Part shown: positions 1 through 6,869 of the stretch, piece after piece
How the letters are laid out: each line of letters opens with the position of its first letter
Position numbering within the stretch: position 1 is the stretch's first letter
NCBI GenBank assembly: GCA_046292445.1
Contig: JBKBQT010000048.1
Coordinates: 1-14,350, forward strand
Length of the DNA stretch: 14,350 nt
Source: CALIZF01 sp046292445
Lineage (GTDB): Bacteria > Pseudomonadota > Alphaproteobacteria > Rhodobacterales > Rhodobacteraceae
Reading direction: 5' to 3'
Position numbers and translations under genes: made by a program
The notes under the pieces: generated by a model
The model's database searches: none
Told to the model about the DNA's origin: nothing
Seen by the model: the letters and a program-made list of their open reading frames with translations, nothing else

Positions 1-31
1 CGGCGGCGTCGGCGCGAAGGTGCAGCGTCAT
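1..31 (-). CDS. N-terminal fragment of an unidentified gene, cut by the window edge
   Basis: An ATG on the minus strand at 31-29 shares one base with the TGA stop of the DUF1737 gene (TGATG arrangement). It is preceded by a purine-rich GGGGA about seven bases upstream. The ten visible codons read MTLHLRADAA before the window ends. The overlap and ribosome binding site suggest a translationally coupled last or later gene of the mcl2-NnrU-DUF1737 operon. Ten residues are not enough to name a family. Confidence 0.45.
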   Translation of the reverse strand, partial: MTLHLRADAA

Positions 32-234
32 CACTGGTCCCCCAGTCTGGTGTCGGGCGAATAGGTGCCGGGCGCGTCCTTCACGACCGCCTGGGCACAG
101 CGCATCACGCCGCGCGCGGCGTCGAAGGCATAGGCGGGCCCGCCATGCAGCGACCAGCCCTTGTTGAGCGCCGACGTGACCTTGTGGCAGAAGGCCGATG
201 TGTCATCCTCGGTCAGCAGGCGGTACAGCTTCAT
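31..234 (-). CDS. DUF1737 domain protein, 67 aa
   Basis: This small soluble protein begins MKLYRLLTEDDTSAFCHKVT and continues with LNKGWSLHGGPAYAFD. That pattern (YRLLT, then FCHKV, then LNKGW.L.G.P) is what I recognise as the DUF1737 family of short proteins, whose function is unknown. The length is normal for the family. There is no signal peptide or membrane segment. The start at 234 lies four bases after the NnrU stop codon, and the GAGGGG just upstream overlaps that stop, so translation is probably coupled. Its stop overlaps the next start by one base. Position in the operon ties its expression to the malyl-CoA enzyme, but says nothing definite about its role. Confidence 0.85.
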   Translation of the reverse strand: MKLYRLLTEDDTSAFCHKVTSALNKGWSLHGGPAYAFDAARGVMRCAQAVVKDAPGTYSPDTRLGDQ

Positions 235-238
235 CCCC

Positions 239-793
239 TCACCCCGCGTAGGGCCAGTAGCCCAGCCAGGTGTGGATCGCGCCGACGGCGACGAGGACGA
301 CGACCGCCCCGACCGCCGCGCCGATCTCCCTTGCCACGGGGGCCGGCGGCGGCGGGGCCGGGCGCGGCTCGGCCCGGTTGATGGTGATGACGGCGACGAC
401 CGCCCAGGCGAGCAGGCCGCCGAAAAGCAGGATCGACGCCAGATCGCCGTTCACCAGAAGATGCGCGACCGCCCAGGTCTTGAAGCCGGTCAGTTGCGGA
501 TGGCGGATCGCCGCCGTCACGCGGGTCTTCATCCCCGATGCGGCGTAAAGATAGAAGGCCAGCAGCATCAAGAGGTTGTTGATGTGCACCATGAAGCCGG
601 GCGGCGACCAGACCTGCACCGGCGAAGCGCCGCGATAGCCGACCACCATCAGCACGATCGAAGCCAGCAAGAGGACGGCCACGATCCCCTTGCCCGGCTC
701 GCCCCAGGGCTGCCGGATGCCGGGTGCCAGCCGCTTGAGCAGATGCGCGCCCGACCACAGCGCGACGCCGAGGATGAGGACCAGATACATCAT
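239..793 (-). CDS. NnrU family integral membrane protein, 184 aa
   Basis: This is a polytopic inner-membrane protein with hydrophobic segments at roughly residues 2-18, 36-53, 68-88, 106-113, 117-137 and 157-174. The central stretch RHPQLTGFKTWAVAHLLVNG (97-116) is the hallmark of the NnrU family, named after a gene near nitric oxide reductase genes and distantly related to plant 15-cis-zeta-carotene isomerase. Histidines at 17, 98 and 111 are candidates for the haem-type ligands proposed in that superfamily; this is inference. A proline/alanine linker (143-153) precedes the last helix. The start codon at 793 overlaps the upstream mcl2-like stop by four bases (ATGA), so the two are translationally coupled. 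An alternative start is the adjacent ATG at 790. No denitrification genes are visible here, so a role in NO metabolism is not supported by context. Confidence 0.9.
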   Translation of the reverse strand: MMYLVLILGVALWSGAHLLKRLAPGIRQPWGEPGKGIVAVLLLASIVLMVVGYRGASPVQVWSPPGFMVHINNLLMLLAFYLYAASGMKTRVTAAIRHPQLTGFKTWAVAHLLVNGDLASILLFGGLLAWAVVAVITINRAEPRPAPPPPAPVAREIGAAVGAVVVLVAVGAIHTWLGYWPYAG

Positions 794-1647
794 GCGGCCT
801 CCAGGGCGGCGATCTTGGCGGCGCGGGCCAGCGTCGCCTCGGCGGTGGCGACATGCAGGTTCTCGACGATCCGCCCGTCAACCACCGCCACCCCCTGCCC
901 CGCCGCCTTCGCCGCCTCGAAGGCCGCGATCTGCCGCCGGGCAAGGTCGATCTCGGCCTCGGTCGGGGCGAAGGCCGCGTTGGCGGCGGCGATCTGGTCG
1001 GGATGGATCAGCGTCTTGCCGTCGAACCCCATGTCGCGCCCCTGCGCGCATTCGGCCGCCAGCCCCTCGGCGTCCTTGAAGGCGTTGTAGACGCCATCGA
1101 TGATCGTCACCCCATGCGCCCGCGCCGCGAGCAGGCACAGCCCCAGCCCGGTGACCAGCGGCAGCCGGTCGGCGCGGAACCGCGCGCCGATATCCTTGGC
1201 CAGATCGTTGGTGCCCATCACCATGCCCGTCAGGCGCGGATGGGCCGCGATGGCGGCGGCACCCAGCATCGCCAGCGGCGTCTCCATCATCGCCCAGAGA
1301 TCAACCCCCGGCAGCAGCGCCGCCACCGCATCGACATCCGCCGGGCCGTTCACCTTGGGGATCAGCACCGCCTCGAGCGGCATTCCGGCGAAGGCTGCGC
1401 AATCCTCGGCCCCCCAGGATGTATCGAGCGCGTTGACCCGCACGATGCGGGCGCGCAGACCATAATCCGCCCCGCGCAGCCAATCGGCCAGCAGGCCCCG
1501 CGCGGCTGCCTTTTCCTCCGGTGCCACGGCATCCTCGAGATCGAAGATGATCGCGTCGCAGGGCAGCGACAGCGCCTTGTCCAGCGCGCGCGGCTTGGAG
1601 CCGGGAATATAGAGAACCGAGCGCCAGGGGCGAAGCGTGGGGTCCAT
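790..1647 (-). CDS. mcl2: (3S)-malyl-CoA thioesterase / CitE-like lyase (HpcH/HpaI aldolase family), 285 aa
   Basis: The protein belongs to the citrate lyase beta subunit-like (CitE) TIM-barrel family. Visible landmarks are SVLYIPGSKPRALDKA (10-25), IIFDLEDAV (33-41), the CoA/acid-binding Arg in RIVRVN (R70), LIPKVN (95-100), the Mg2+ ligand Glu in METP (E122), the second acidic ligand in TNDLAKD (D148) and GFDGKTLIHPDQI (207-219). Length and neighbourhood fit Mcl2 of Rhodobacter sphaeroides, which hydrolyses (3S)-malyl-CoA to malate and CoA in the ethylmalonyl-CoA pathway. It is shorter than the Mcl1 lyase. The start at 1647 was chosen because GGAGGG lies a few bases upstream and the family begins at this point; an in-frame extension to 1791 runs through repeats and looks non-coding. 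First gene of a leftward operon. Thioesterase rather than lyase activity is inferred from family and context. Confidence 0.85.
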   Translation of the reverse strand: MDPTLRPWRSVLYIPGSKPRALDKALSLPCDAIIFDLEDAVAPEEKAAARGLLADWLRGADYGLRARIVRVNALDTSWGAEDCAAFAGMPLEAVLIPKVNGPADVDAVAALLPGVDLWAMMETPLAMLGAAAIAAHPRLTGMVMGTNDLAKDIGARFRADRLPLVTGLGLCLLAARAHGVTIIDGVYNAFKDAEGLAAECAQGRDMGFDGKTLIHPDQIAAANAAFAPTEAEIDLARRQIAAFEAAKAAGQGVAVVDGRIVENLHVATAEATLARAAKIAALEAA

Positions 1648-1680
1648 GATTCCCTCCGAAGCAGGCGGCAGGCGGTACAC

Positions 1681-1730
1681 TGCGGCATACACCACAGATG
1701 CCGCACCTGCGCAAGGGAACTCATGCCGCA
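1681..1730. repeat. Cluster of TGCGGCAT/ATGCCGCA octamers, candidate operator of the mcl2 operon
   Basis: TGCGGCAT at 1681-1688 and ATGCCGCA at 1698-1705 form a perfect 8-base inverted repeat with a 9-base spacer. A further direct copy, ATGCCGCA, lies at 1723-1730, 25 bases on from the previous one. A copy with one mismatch (ATGCCGCG) sits at 1763-1770. The cluster covers the likely -10/-35 region of the mcl2-like gene, which is where a repressor or activator would bind. The regulator is unknown. Confidence 0.5.
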
Positions 1731-1739
1731 CCGCAGCGA

Positions 1740-1756
1740 GCGCAACAAAGTTGCGC
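1740..1756. repeat. Perfect 7-base inverted repeat, candidate regulator site
   Basis: GCGCAAC and GTTGCGC are separated by AAA, giving a 17-base dyad about 90 bases upstream of the mcl2-like start. A run of six A bases follows on the plus strand. The size and symmetry fit a dimeric transcription factor site. It could instead act as a small hairpin, but nothing is known to be transcribed here. Confidence 0.4.
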
Positions 1757-1973
1757 GAAAAAATGCCGCGCGCGGCGCGATGCGGCCGCAAATCCGCGCC
1801 TGCGCGCGCCGCGTTAACCCCATGTTCGGCGCTGCGGCGCAGCCTGACGGAATGCGCCGGGCCGCATGTCCGGCGTTGCCAGACCCCTTACACCACGGGC
1901 GGCCCGCCGCCGGCCCGGGCCCGGCCCGGCCGGCCCTCGGCGCGGCTTGCCCGCCCCAACCGGAGCGCCTGCC

Positions 1974-2291
1974 ATGACCCGTCCGATCCTTGCTGTCGCC
2001 GTCCTGTCTGCCCTTGGCCTCGCGGCGATCGCGCCGCCCGCCGCTGCCCAGGCCCGCCAATGCGGCCCGCGCGCTGCCGTCATCGGCACGCTGGCCTCCA
2101 CCTATGGCGAGACCCGCCGCGGGATCGGCACCGCCGGATCGCAAGCGGTGGTGGAGCTGTTCGCCTCGGCCGATACCGGAACCTGGACGGTGACGGTGAC
2201 GCTGCCCGACGGGATGACCTGCCTCATCGCCTCGGGCGCCGGCTGGGAGTCGCTCGTCGAGGAACTGCCGGCCCGCGGGAACCCGACCTGA
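1974..2291 (+). CDS. Small exported (periplasmic) protein of unknown function, 105 aa
   Basis: The N-terminus MTRPILAVAVLSALGLAAIA followed by PPAAAQA is a clear Sec signal peptide, with probable cleavage near residue 27. The mature part of about 78 residues contains CGPR (C30), YGE (44-46), a TGTWTVTVTLPDG segment (68-80) and MTC (C83), followed by GAGW. The two cysteines could form one disulfide in the periplasm. I recognise the general look of a conserved alphaproteobacterial hypothetical protein but cannot assign a function. The start at 1974 is preceded by GGAG at a good distance; the reading frame stays open upstream, but that part is Pro/Arg-rich and unlikely to be translated. Its stop is eight bases from the stop of the convergent permease gene. 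Confidence 0.75.
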   Translation: MTRPILAVAVLSALGLAAIAPPAAAQARQCGPRAAVIGTLASTYGETRRGIGTAGSQAVVELFASADTGTWTVTVTLPDGMTCLIASGAGWESLVEELPARGNPT

Positions 2292-2299
2292 CCCGGCAT

Positions 2300-3052
2300 T
2301 CAGCCGAGCCCGTCCCAGACGAGCTTGGCCCCCGTCAGCGTCAGCAGCGCATAGGCGAAGCCGAAGAACAGCCGGTCGGACACCATGAAATGCGCCCGCA
2401 CGCCGATCCATGTGCCGGTCACCGCGACCGGCGCAAGCAGCGCGGCCTTGACGAGCACCTCGGGCGTGAAGAGGCCGAGCGCGGCAAACGCCCCGGCCTT
2501 GAGCGCGTTGGTCACGGTAAAGGCAATCACCATCGTCGCCTGGAACGGCGTCTTGGAAAGCCCGCGCGAGAGCAGGTAGACAAGCGCCGGCGGCCCGCCG
2601 GCATGGCTGACGAAACTCGTGAATCCCGCCGCCGCGCCCCAGGCCAGCCCTGCAGGCGCGCCCATCGGCCGCGCCGCCGGCGGCACGAGGCCGAGCGCCC
2701 GCGCGCACTGCCAGGCGACGAACAGGATCGCCACCCCGCCGATCAGCAGACGGAAGGCGTCCGCATCGACCCGCGCCATCACCGCCCAGCCCGCCGCCAC
2801 CCCCAGCATCCCGCCGAGGATCAGCACCCGCGCCGCCACCGTATCCCACCGCCCCCAGTAGGCCCGGATCGACGCGGCATCCATCACCATCAGCAGCGGC
2901 AGCATGAGCGCCAGCGCCTCGCCGGCCAGCAGCACCAGCGCCAGAATCGGCGTCGCGACGAAGGCAACGCCCGACCCGAAGCCGCCCTTGGCGATCCCGG
3001 CGAACAGCACCGCCGGGATCGCCACGGCCAGAAACCCAAGCTCGATAGCCAA
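2300..3052 (-). CDS. TauE/SafE family membrane permease, 250 aa, TTG start
   Basis: This is a polytopic inner-membrane protein of the sulfite exporter TauE/SafE family, which exports or takes up small anions such as sulfite and sulfoacetate. The two family signatures are visible: AKGGFGSG near residues 21-28 after the first helix, and GFTSFVSHAGGPP near 143-155 opening the second half. They belong to the internally duplicated four-plus-four helix layout. The length is normal. No ATG exists near the expected N-terminus; the TTG at 3052-3050, with a purine-rich GGGGGAAAG just upstream, is the best start and gives a full first helix. It is transcribed divergently from mdh across a 126-base spacer and convergently with the small exported protein. 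The substrate cannot be told from sequence, and no sulfur genes are nearby. Confidence 0.85.
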   Translation of the reverse strand: MAIELGFLAVAIPAVLFAGIAKGGFGSGVAFVATPILALVLLAGEALALMLPLLMVMDAASIRAYWGRWDTVAARVLILGGMLGVAAGWAVMARVDADAFRLLIGGVAILFVAWQCARALGLVPPAARPMGAPAGLAWGAAAGFTSFVSHAGGPPALVYLLSRGLSKTPFQATMVIAFTVTNALKAGAFAALGLFTPEVLVKAALLAPVAVTGTWIGVRAHFMVSDRLFFGFAYALLTLTGAKLVWDGLG

Positions 3053-3178
3053 GATCTTTCCCCCGCCCCGCCGCCGTCTAGCGCAAACGGCGCCCGCGCT
3101 CCAGCCAACGCGGCCTTGCGAACGGGCGGGCGGGCGCCTAAGCCTCGCGCCATCGAACCCTGAGCCGGAGAGGAACCC

Positions 3179-4141
<963 letters not shown>

Positions 4142-4145
4142 CCGG

Positions 4146-4215
4146 CCGCGCACCGGCCAGCACAACCGCAGCCGGCCCTGTTGCGGGCCGGCTGCATCAG
4201 GACCGCGCACCGGCC
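4146..4215. repeat. 13-base direct repeats flanking the mdh hairpin
   Basis: CCGCGCACCGGCC occurs at 4146-4158 and again at 4203-4215, on either side of the 11-base-pair hairpin. The spacing is 57 bases start to start. The origin is unclear; it may be a local duplication in a GC-rich spacer. Confidence 0.6.
4168..4195 (+). terminator. Strong GC hairpin downstream of mdh
   Basis: GCAGCCGGCCC (4168-4178) pairs perfectly with GGGCCGGCTGC (4185-4195) around the 6-base loop TGTTGC, 27 bases after the mdh stop. There is no run of T after the stem, so this is not a classic intrinsic terminator. It may work as a Rho-assisted terminator or as a 3'-end stabiliser of the mdh message. Confidence 0.55.
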
Positions 4216-4253
4216 GTGCCGGATTGCCGAAGGTCTAACAGACATGTTGCGGC

Positions 4254-4271
4254 CCGGCCGGATCCGGCCGG
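4254..4271. repeat. 18-base perfect palindrome
   Basis: CCGGCCGGATCCGGCCGG is identical to its reverse complement. It lies 65 bases before the glycosyltransferase start and 113 bases after the mdh stop. It could be a transcription factor site for the downstream gene or a second folding element after mdh. No known binding motif is recognised. Confidence 0.55.
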
Positions 4272-4335
4272 ATGGATTTGACGGCAGGATTTTCGGCACG
4301 GCCCCTTGTGCGCCGGCCAACCGACAAGGTGACGA

Positions 4336-5388
4336 ATGCCCCGCGCGACATGGATGGTGCATGCGACGGTCCACGAACCGGTCGCGCTCGTCTGCGCCTT
4401 CGTCGCGCATTACCTCGACCTCGGCGCCGACCTGATCGACCTGCGGCTCGACCGCCCGGCCCCGGAGGTGGAGCGTCTTCTCGCCCCGCTGGACCGGGTG
4501 CGGGTGACGGTCTGCACCGACGCCTACTGGCAGGCGACCGGGCGCGACGCGCGGCCCGCGCTCCATACCCTGCGCCAGCGCGTGAATGCGGCGCATGCGT
4601 ATCGCGCGCTCGAACAGGACTGGATGCTGTTCTGCGATGCTGACGAATTCCTCGTGCCCGAAGGCCTTTTCGCCGACCGCCTTGCCGCGCTGCCTGCCCG
4701 CGTCCAGTTCCGCCGGATAAGGGTGGTGGAGCGCGTCCAGCGCGCCGGCGTGCCGCAGGAGGGGCTGTTCGACGGCGTGTTCCGCGGCCCGCTCGCCGAT
4801 CGGGGCGACGTTGCGGAACGCGTCTATGGCCGGGACGCGGCGCGGTTCCTCACGCGCGGCATGCTGGGCCATGTGGCGGGAAAGTCGATCCTGCGACGCG
4901 GGACCGATCTCGTGCCGTCGCTGCATTTTCCGGTGCCGCCGCGGCTCGGCCCGCTCGACCGGGCGCTGATCGTTGCGACCCCGCCGTGGCGGGCGCGGCT
5001 GGACGGCGCGGTGATCGCCCATTTCGACGGCCTGACACCGCTGCATTTCCTGCTCAAGCTGCTGCACAAGCATGTCAGCGCGCTTGAAGCGCCCGACGCC
5101 CCGCCGAGCAAGCGGACCGAGGCGCGGCGCGCGCTGATCGCCGCAGTCGCCGCAGGATGCCTCGACGATGCGGCACTGCGGCAGCTGCAGGCGCTGCTGT
5201 GGCTCACACCCGAGGCCGAAGCGCTTCTGCGGACCGAAAATGCGCTGCATGCGCTGCACCTCGACCCGGCGGCGGCGGCGCTGCGCCGCTTCCCCGGTGC
5301 CGGTCTCGACTATGCCGCCGCCCCGTTCGATGCGTCGCTGCGCATGCAATATGCGGCGCTGATCGCCCGCACCGGCTTTCCGCTCTGA
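4336..5388 (+). CDS. Family-2-type glycosyltransferase, 350 aa
   Basis: The N-terminal region VHEPVALVCAFVAHYLDLG followed by DLIDLRLDRP (residues 12-41) matches the Glyco_tranf_2_4-like group common in Rhodobacteraceae, with a (N/H)E...F..H....G.D.I.L..D pattern. WMLFCDADEFLVP (96-108) carries the DxD-type motif (D101, D103) that binds the metal and the nucleotide sugar. There is no signal peptide or membrane helix, so it is probably a cytoplasmic enzyme that modifies an envelope glycan or polysaccharide; donor and acceptor cannot be told. The C-terminal third (about 240-350) is alanine/leucine-rich and helical. AAGGTGACG precedes the ATG at 4336; an ATG at 4354 is a weaker alternative. No other glycan genes are adjacent, and it is unrelated by function to the TCA genes on either side. 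Confidence 0.75.
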   Translation: MPRATWMVHATVHEPVALVCAFVAHYLDLGADLIDLRLDRPAPEVERLLAPLDRVRVTVCTDAYWQATGRDARPALHTLRQRVNAAHAYRALEQDWMLFCDADEFLVPEGLFADRLAALPARVQFRRIRVVERVQRAGVPQEGLFDGVFRGPLADRGDVAERVYGRDAARFLTRGMLGHVAGKSILRRGTDLVPSLHFPVPPRLGPLDRALIVATPPWRARLDGAVIAHFDGLTPLHFLLKLLHKHVSALEAPDAPPSKRTEARRALIAAVAAGCLDDAALRQLQALLWLTPEAEALLRTENALHALHLDPAAAALRRFPGAGLDYAAAPFDASLRMQYAALIARTGFPL

Positions 5389-5455
5389 GGCGGCCAGACG
5401 GACGGTTGCATGAGCGCAGCCGGCGGCGCATCATCGGCGCAAGGGGGGAAGTGCG

Positions 5456-6658
5456 ATGTTCCGGTCCTCTGCCATCGCCGGCGCCTGCATGCTGGTCTGG
5501 TCGGGCCTGCCGGCCGCGGCCGGGCTGTCGGCCGATATCGCGGCGCGGGGCCTTGCCGCAACGGAGGCCGCACTGGTCGCCGAGGCCAGCCCCGATGATG
5601 CTGCGCGGCTTGGCCTTGCCGGCGTGCGGTTCTTGCGCGGGATCGAGCGGGCGCTGCAGGCGCGATGGACCCATGGCATCGCCGCCGAACGGACCGAGAT
5701 CCCCGTGCTGCGCCTGCCGATCCCGCCCAACCCGGCGCCCGAACCCTTTGCCCCCGGCCTGATCGCCGCGTTGTTCGCGGCGCTGCACGGCGACATGACA
5801 GCGGTCCAGTCAGCCCTTGCCCCCCTGCCGGCCGGCGATTTCGGTGTCACGCTCCGGCTGGGCGATCTGTGGTTCGACATCGACGGCAACGGGGTGCGGG
5901 GTCCGGGCGAGGATGTGCTCGCCGTTGCCGGCCTCACGCTCGGCCCGGCCGGGCTTCGGCGCCCTGGCACCGCCCTTGCGGATGTCACCGTGCGCTTCGA
6001 CGCCGCCGATGCCGCGTGGTTGCTGGCCTACAGCCATCTTCTCCGCGCGGTTGCCGAAACCGTGCTGGCACTCGACACCGAAACCGCCATCGCCGGCGTT
6101 CTCGCCGATGCGCAGGCGCTGGCCGCCCTGCGTGAAGGCACGCCGCCCGTCAATGCGCTCGACACCCTGTTCGGCGCGCAGGCAGACCGCTTGCTGATCC
6201 TCTGGCGCGCCCTGGCGCAGCAGCCCGACCCCGCCCGCACCCGGGCCGCAAGGGCCGATCTTCTGGCGATGATCGCCGCCAACCGCACCTTCTGGGCGCG
6301 CGTTGCAGCCGAGACCGATGACGAGGACGAATGGATCCCGGGCGACCGGCAGTCGGCCGCGCTCGGCTTCGTCCTGCCGCCCGGCACGGGGGCGCATTGG
6401 CTGGCCGTGCTGGACGAGGCCGAGGCGGTGCTGCGCGGCACGCGGCTGGTGCCGCACTGGCGCATGGGCGGTGGCGCGGGGATCAACCTTGCGCGCCTGC
6501 TCGACGATCCGCGCCCCGTCGATCCGGCCGAATGGGTGCATGGCGCGGGGCTTTTGCCCTATGCGGAACGCGGCGCGCGGATGAGCGTCGAAAGCTGGCG
6601 CGACTTCGAGCGCCTGCTGCGCGGCGATGCTGCCCTCTTCGCGCTGCTGCTGAACTGA
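5456..6658 (+). CDS. Exported protein of unknown function with an EF-hand-like loop, 400 aa
   Basis: Residues 1-22 (MFRSSAIAGACMLVWSGLPA and AA) form a Sec signal peptide with likely cleavage after the Ala-rich end, so the protein should be periplasmic or secreted. The segment LWFDIDGNGVRGPGED contains a 12-residue loop at 141-152 with D, D, N, G and E at EF-hand positions 1, 3, 5, 6 and 12. It also resembles the D.DGNGV.DPGE turns of Ca2+-binding surface domains. The C-terminal third holds EWIPGDRQSAALGF (292-305), then VPHWRMGGGAGINLARLL (332-349) and EWVHGAGLLPYAERG (359-373), which look like conserved blocks of a Rhodobacterales hypothetical family. I cannot assign a function. GGGGGGAAG stands a few bases before the ATG. 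The gap to the glycosyltransferase gene is 67 bases, so cotranscription is possible. Confidence 0.8.
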   Translation: MFRSSAIAGACMLVWSGLPAAAGLSADIAARGLAATEAALVAEASPDDAARLGLAGVRFLRGIERALQARWTHGIAAERTEIPVLRLPIPPNPAPEPFAPGLIAALFAALHGDMTAVQSALAPLPAGDFGVTLRLGDLWFDIDGNGVRGPGEDVLAVAGLTLGPAGLRRPGTALADVTVRFDAADAAWLLAYSHLLRAVAETVLALDTETAIAGVLADAQALAALREGTPPVNALDTLFGAQADRLLILWRALAQQPDPARTRAARADLLAMIAANRTFWARVAAETDDEDEWIPGDRQSAALGFVLPPGTGAHWLAVLDEAEAVLRGTRLVPHWRMGGGAGINLARLLDDPRPVDPAEWVHGAGLLPYAERGARMSVESWRDFERLLRGDAALFALLLN

Positions 6659-6661
6659 CGG

Positions 6662-6684
6662 GCGCCGGCGGGGGCATCCGGCGC
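6662..6684 (+). terminator. Weak hairpin just after the 400-aa exported protein gene
   Basis: GCGCCGG (6662-6668) and CCGGCGC (6678-6684) can pair around a 9-base loop, starting three bases after the TGA stop. No T-tract follows. Such stems occur by chance in sequence this GC-rich, so its role in ending the upstream transcript is only a possibility. Confidence 0.25.
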
Positions 6685-6726
6685 GGCGCCGGGTGAGTCG
6701 ACGGCGATGCTGCCGCGCGGCGCCAC

Positions 6727-6759
6727 TTGTGATCACGCCCGGAAATCGTGCGATCACAA
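6727..6759. promoter_or_regulatory. Inverted repeat upstream of sucC, candidate operator of the suc operon
   Basis: TTGTGATC at 6727-6734 and GATCACAA at 6752-6759 are perfect inverted copies separated by 17 bases, with centres 25 bases apart. The 211-base spacer (6659-6869) is the only long gap before the six-gene suc run, so the main promoter should lie here. This AT-richer island stands out from the surrounding sequence. A TGCGGCAT octamer, the same as upstream of the mcl2-like gene, lies at 6789-6796. No clear -35/-10 pair was found, and the regulator is unknown. Confidence 0.5.
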
Positions 6760-6869
6760 AATGTCGATTTCTTCGGTGTGCAATGGCATGCGGCATCGGA
6801 TGGCGTTTTCAACCCGGCCGTCCTGTGGCAAGGCAGCGCATAACCGACGCACAGGACGGACGAGGGACG

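Larger units (their letters stand above)
1648..1973. promoter_or_regulatory. Divergent intergenic region between the mcl2-like gene and a small exported protein gene
   Basis: These 326 bases hold no convincing gene. The half nearest mcl2 contains the repeated octamer ATGCCGCA/TGCGGCAT and an inverted repeat (both listed separately). It also contains a weak minus-strand promoter candidate, with TTGCGC at 1714-1709 and TGTATG at 1691-1686 separated by 17 bases. If real, transcription would begin roughly 30 bases before the mcl2 start. The half nearest 1974 is extremely GC-rich, with runs of GGCC/CCGG, and shows only a GGAG ribosome binding site about eight bases before the ATG at 1974. Confidence 0.5.

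Noticed and set aside
1781..1790. TGCGGCCGCA ten-base palindrome
   Set aside because: Very GC-rich short palindromes of this kind (it contains a NotI site) are common by chance in this composition, and it does not match the neighbouring octamer boxes.
1648..1791. N-terminal extension of the malyl-CoA enzyme to an ATG at 1791
   Set aside because: The family begins at the 1647 ATG, which has a strong GGAGGG; the extension runs through the candidate operators and looks unlike protein.
1866..1973. N-terminal extension of the 105-aa exported protein
   Set aside because: It is Pro/Arg-rich, would mask the signal peptide, and the 1974 start has its own ribosome binding site.
1362..2849. 495-codon minus-strand frame running across mcl2, the intergenic region and the permease
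   Set aside because: It crosses two real minus-strand genes in another frame and the non-coding repeat region; no domain is visible.
3116..3144. Possible mdh promoter TTGCGA, 17 bases, TAAGCC
   Set aside because: The -10 matches the consensus at only two positions; too weak to list as a promoter.
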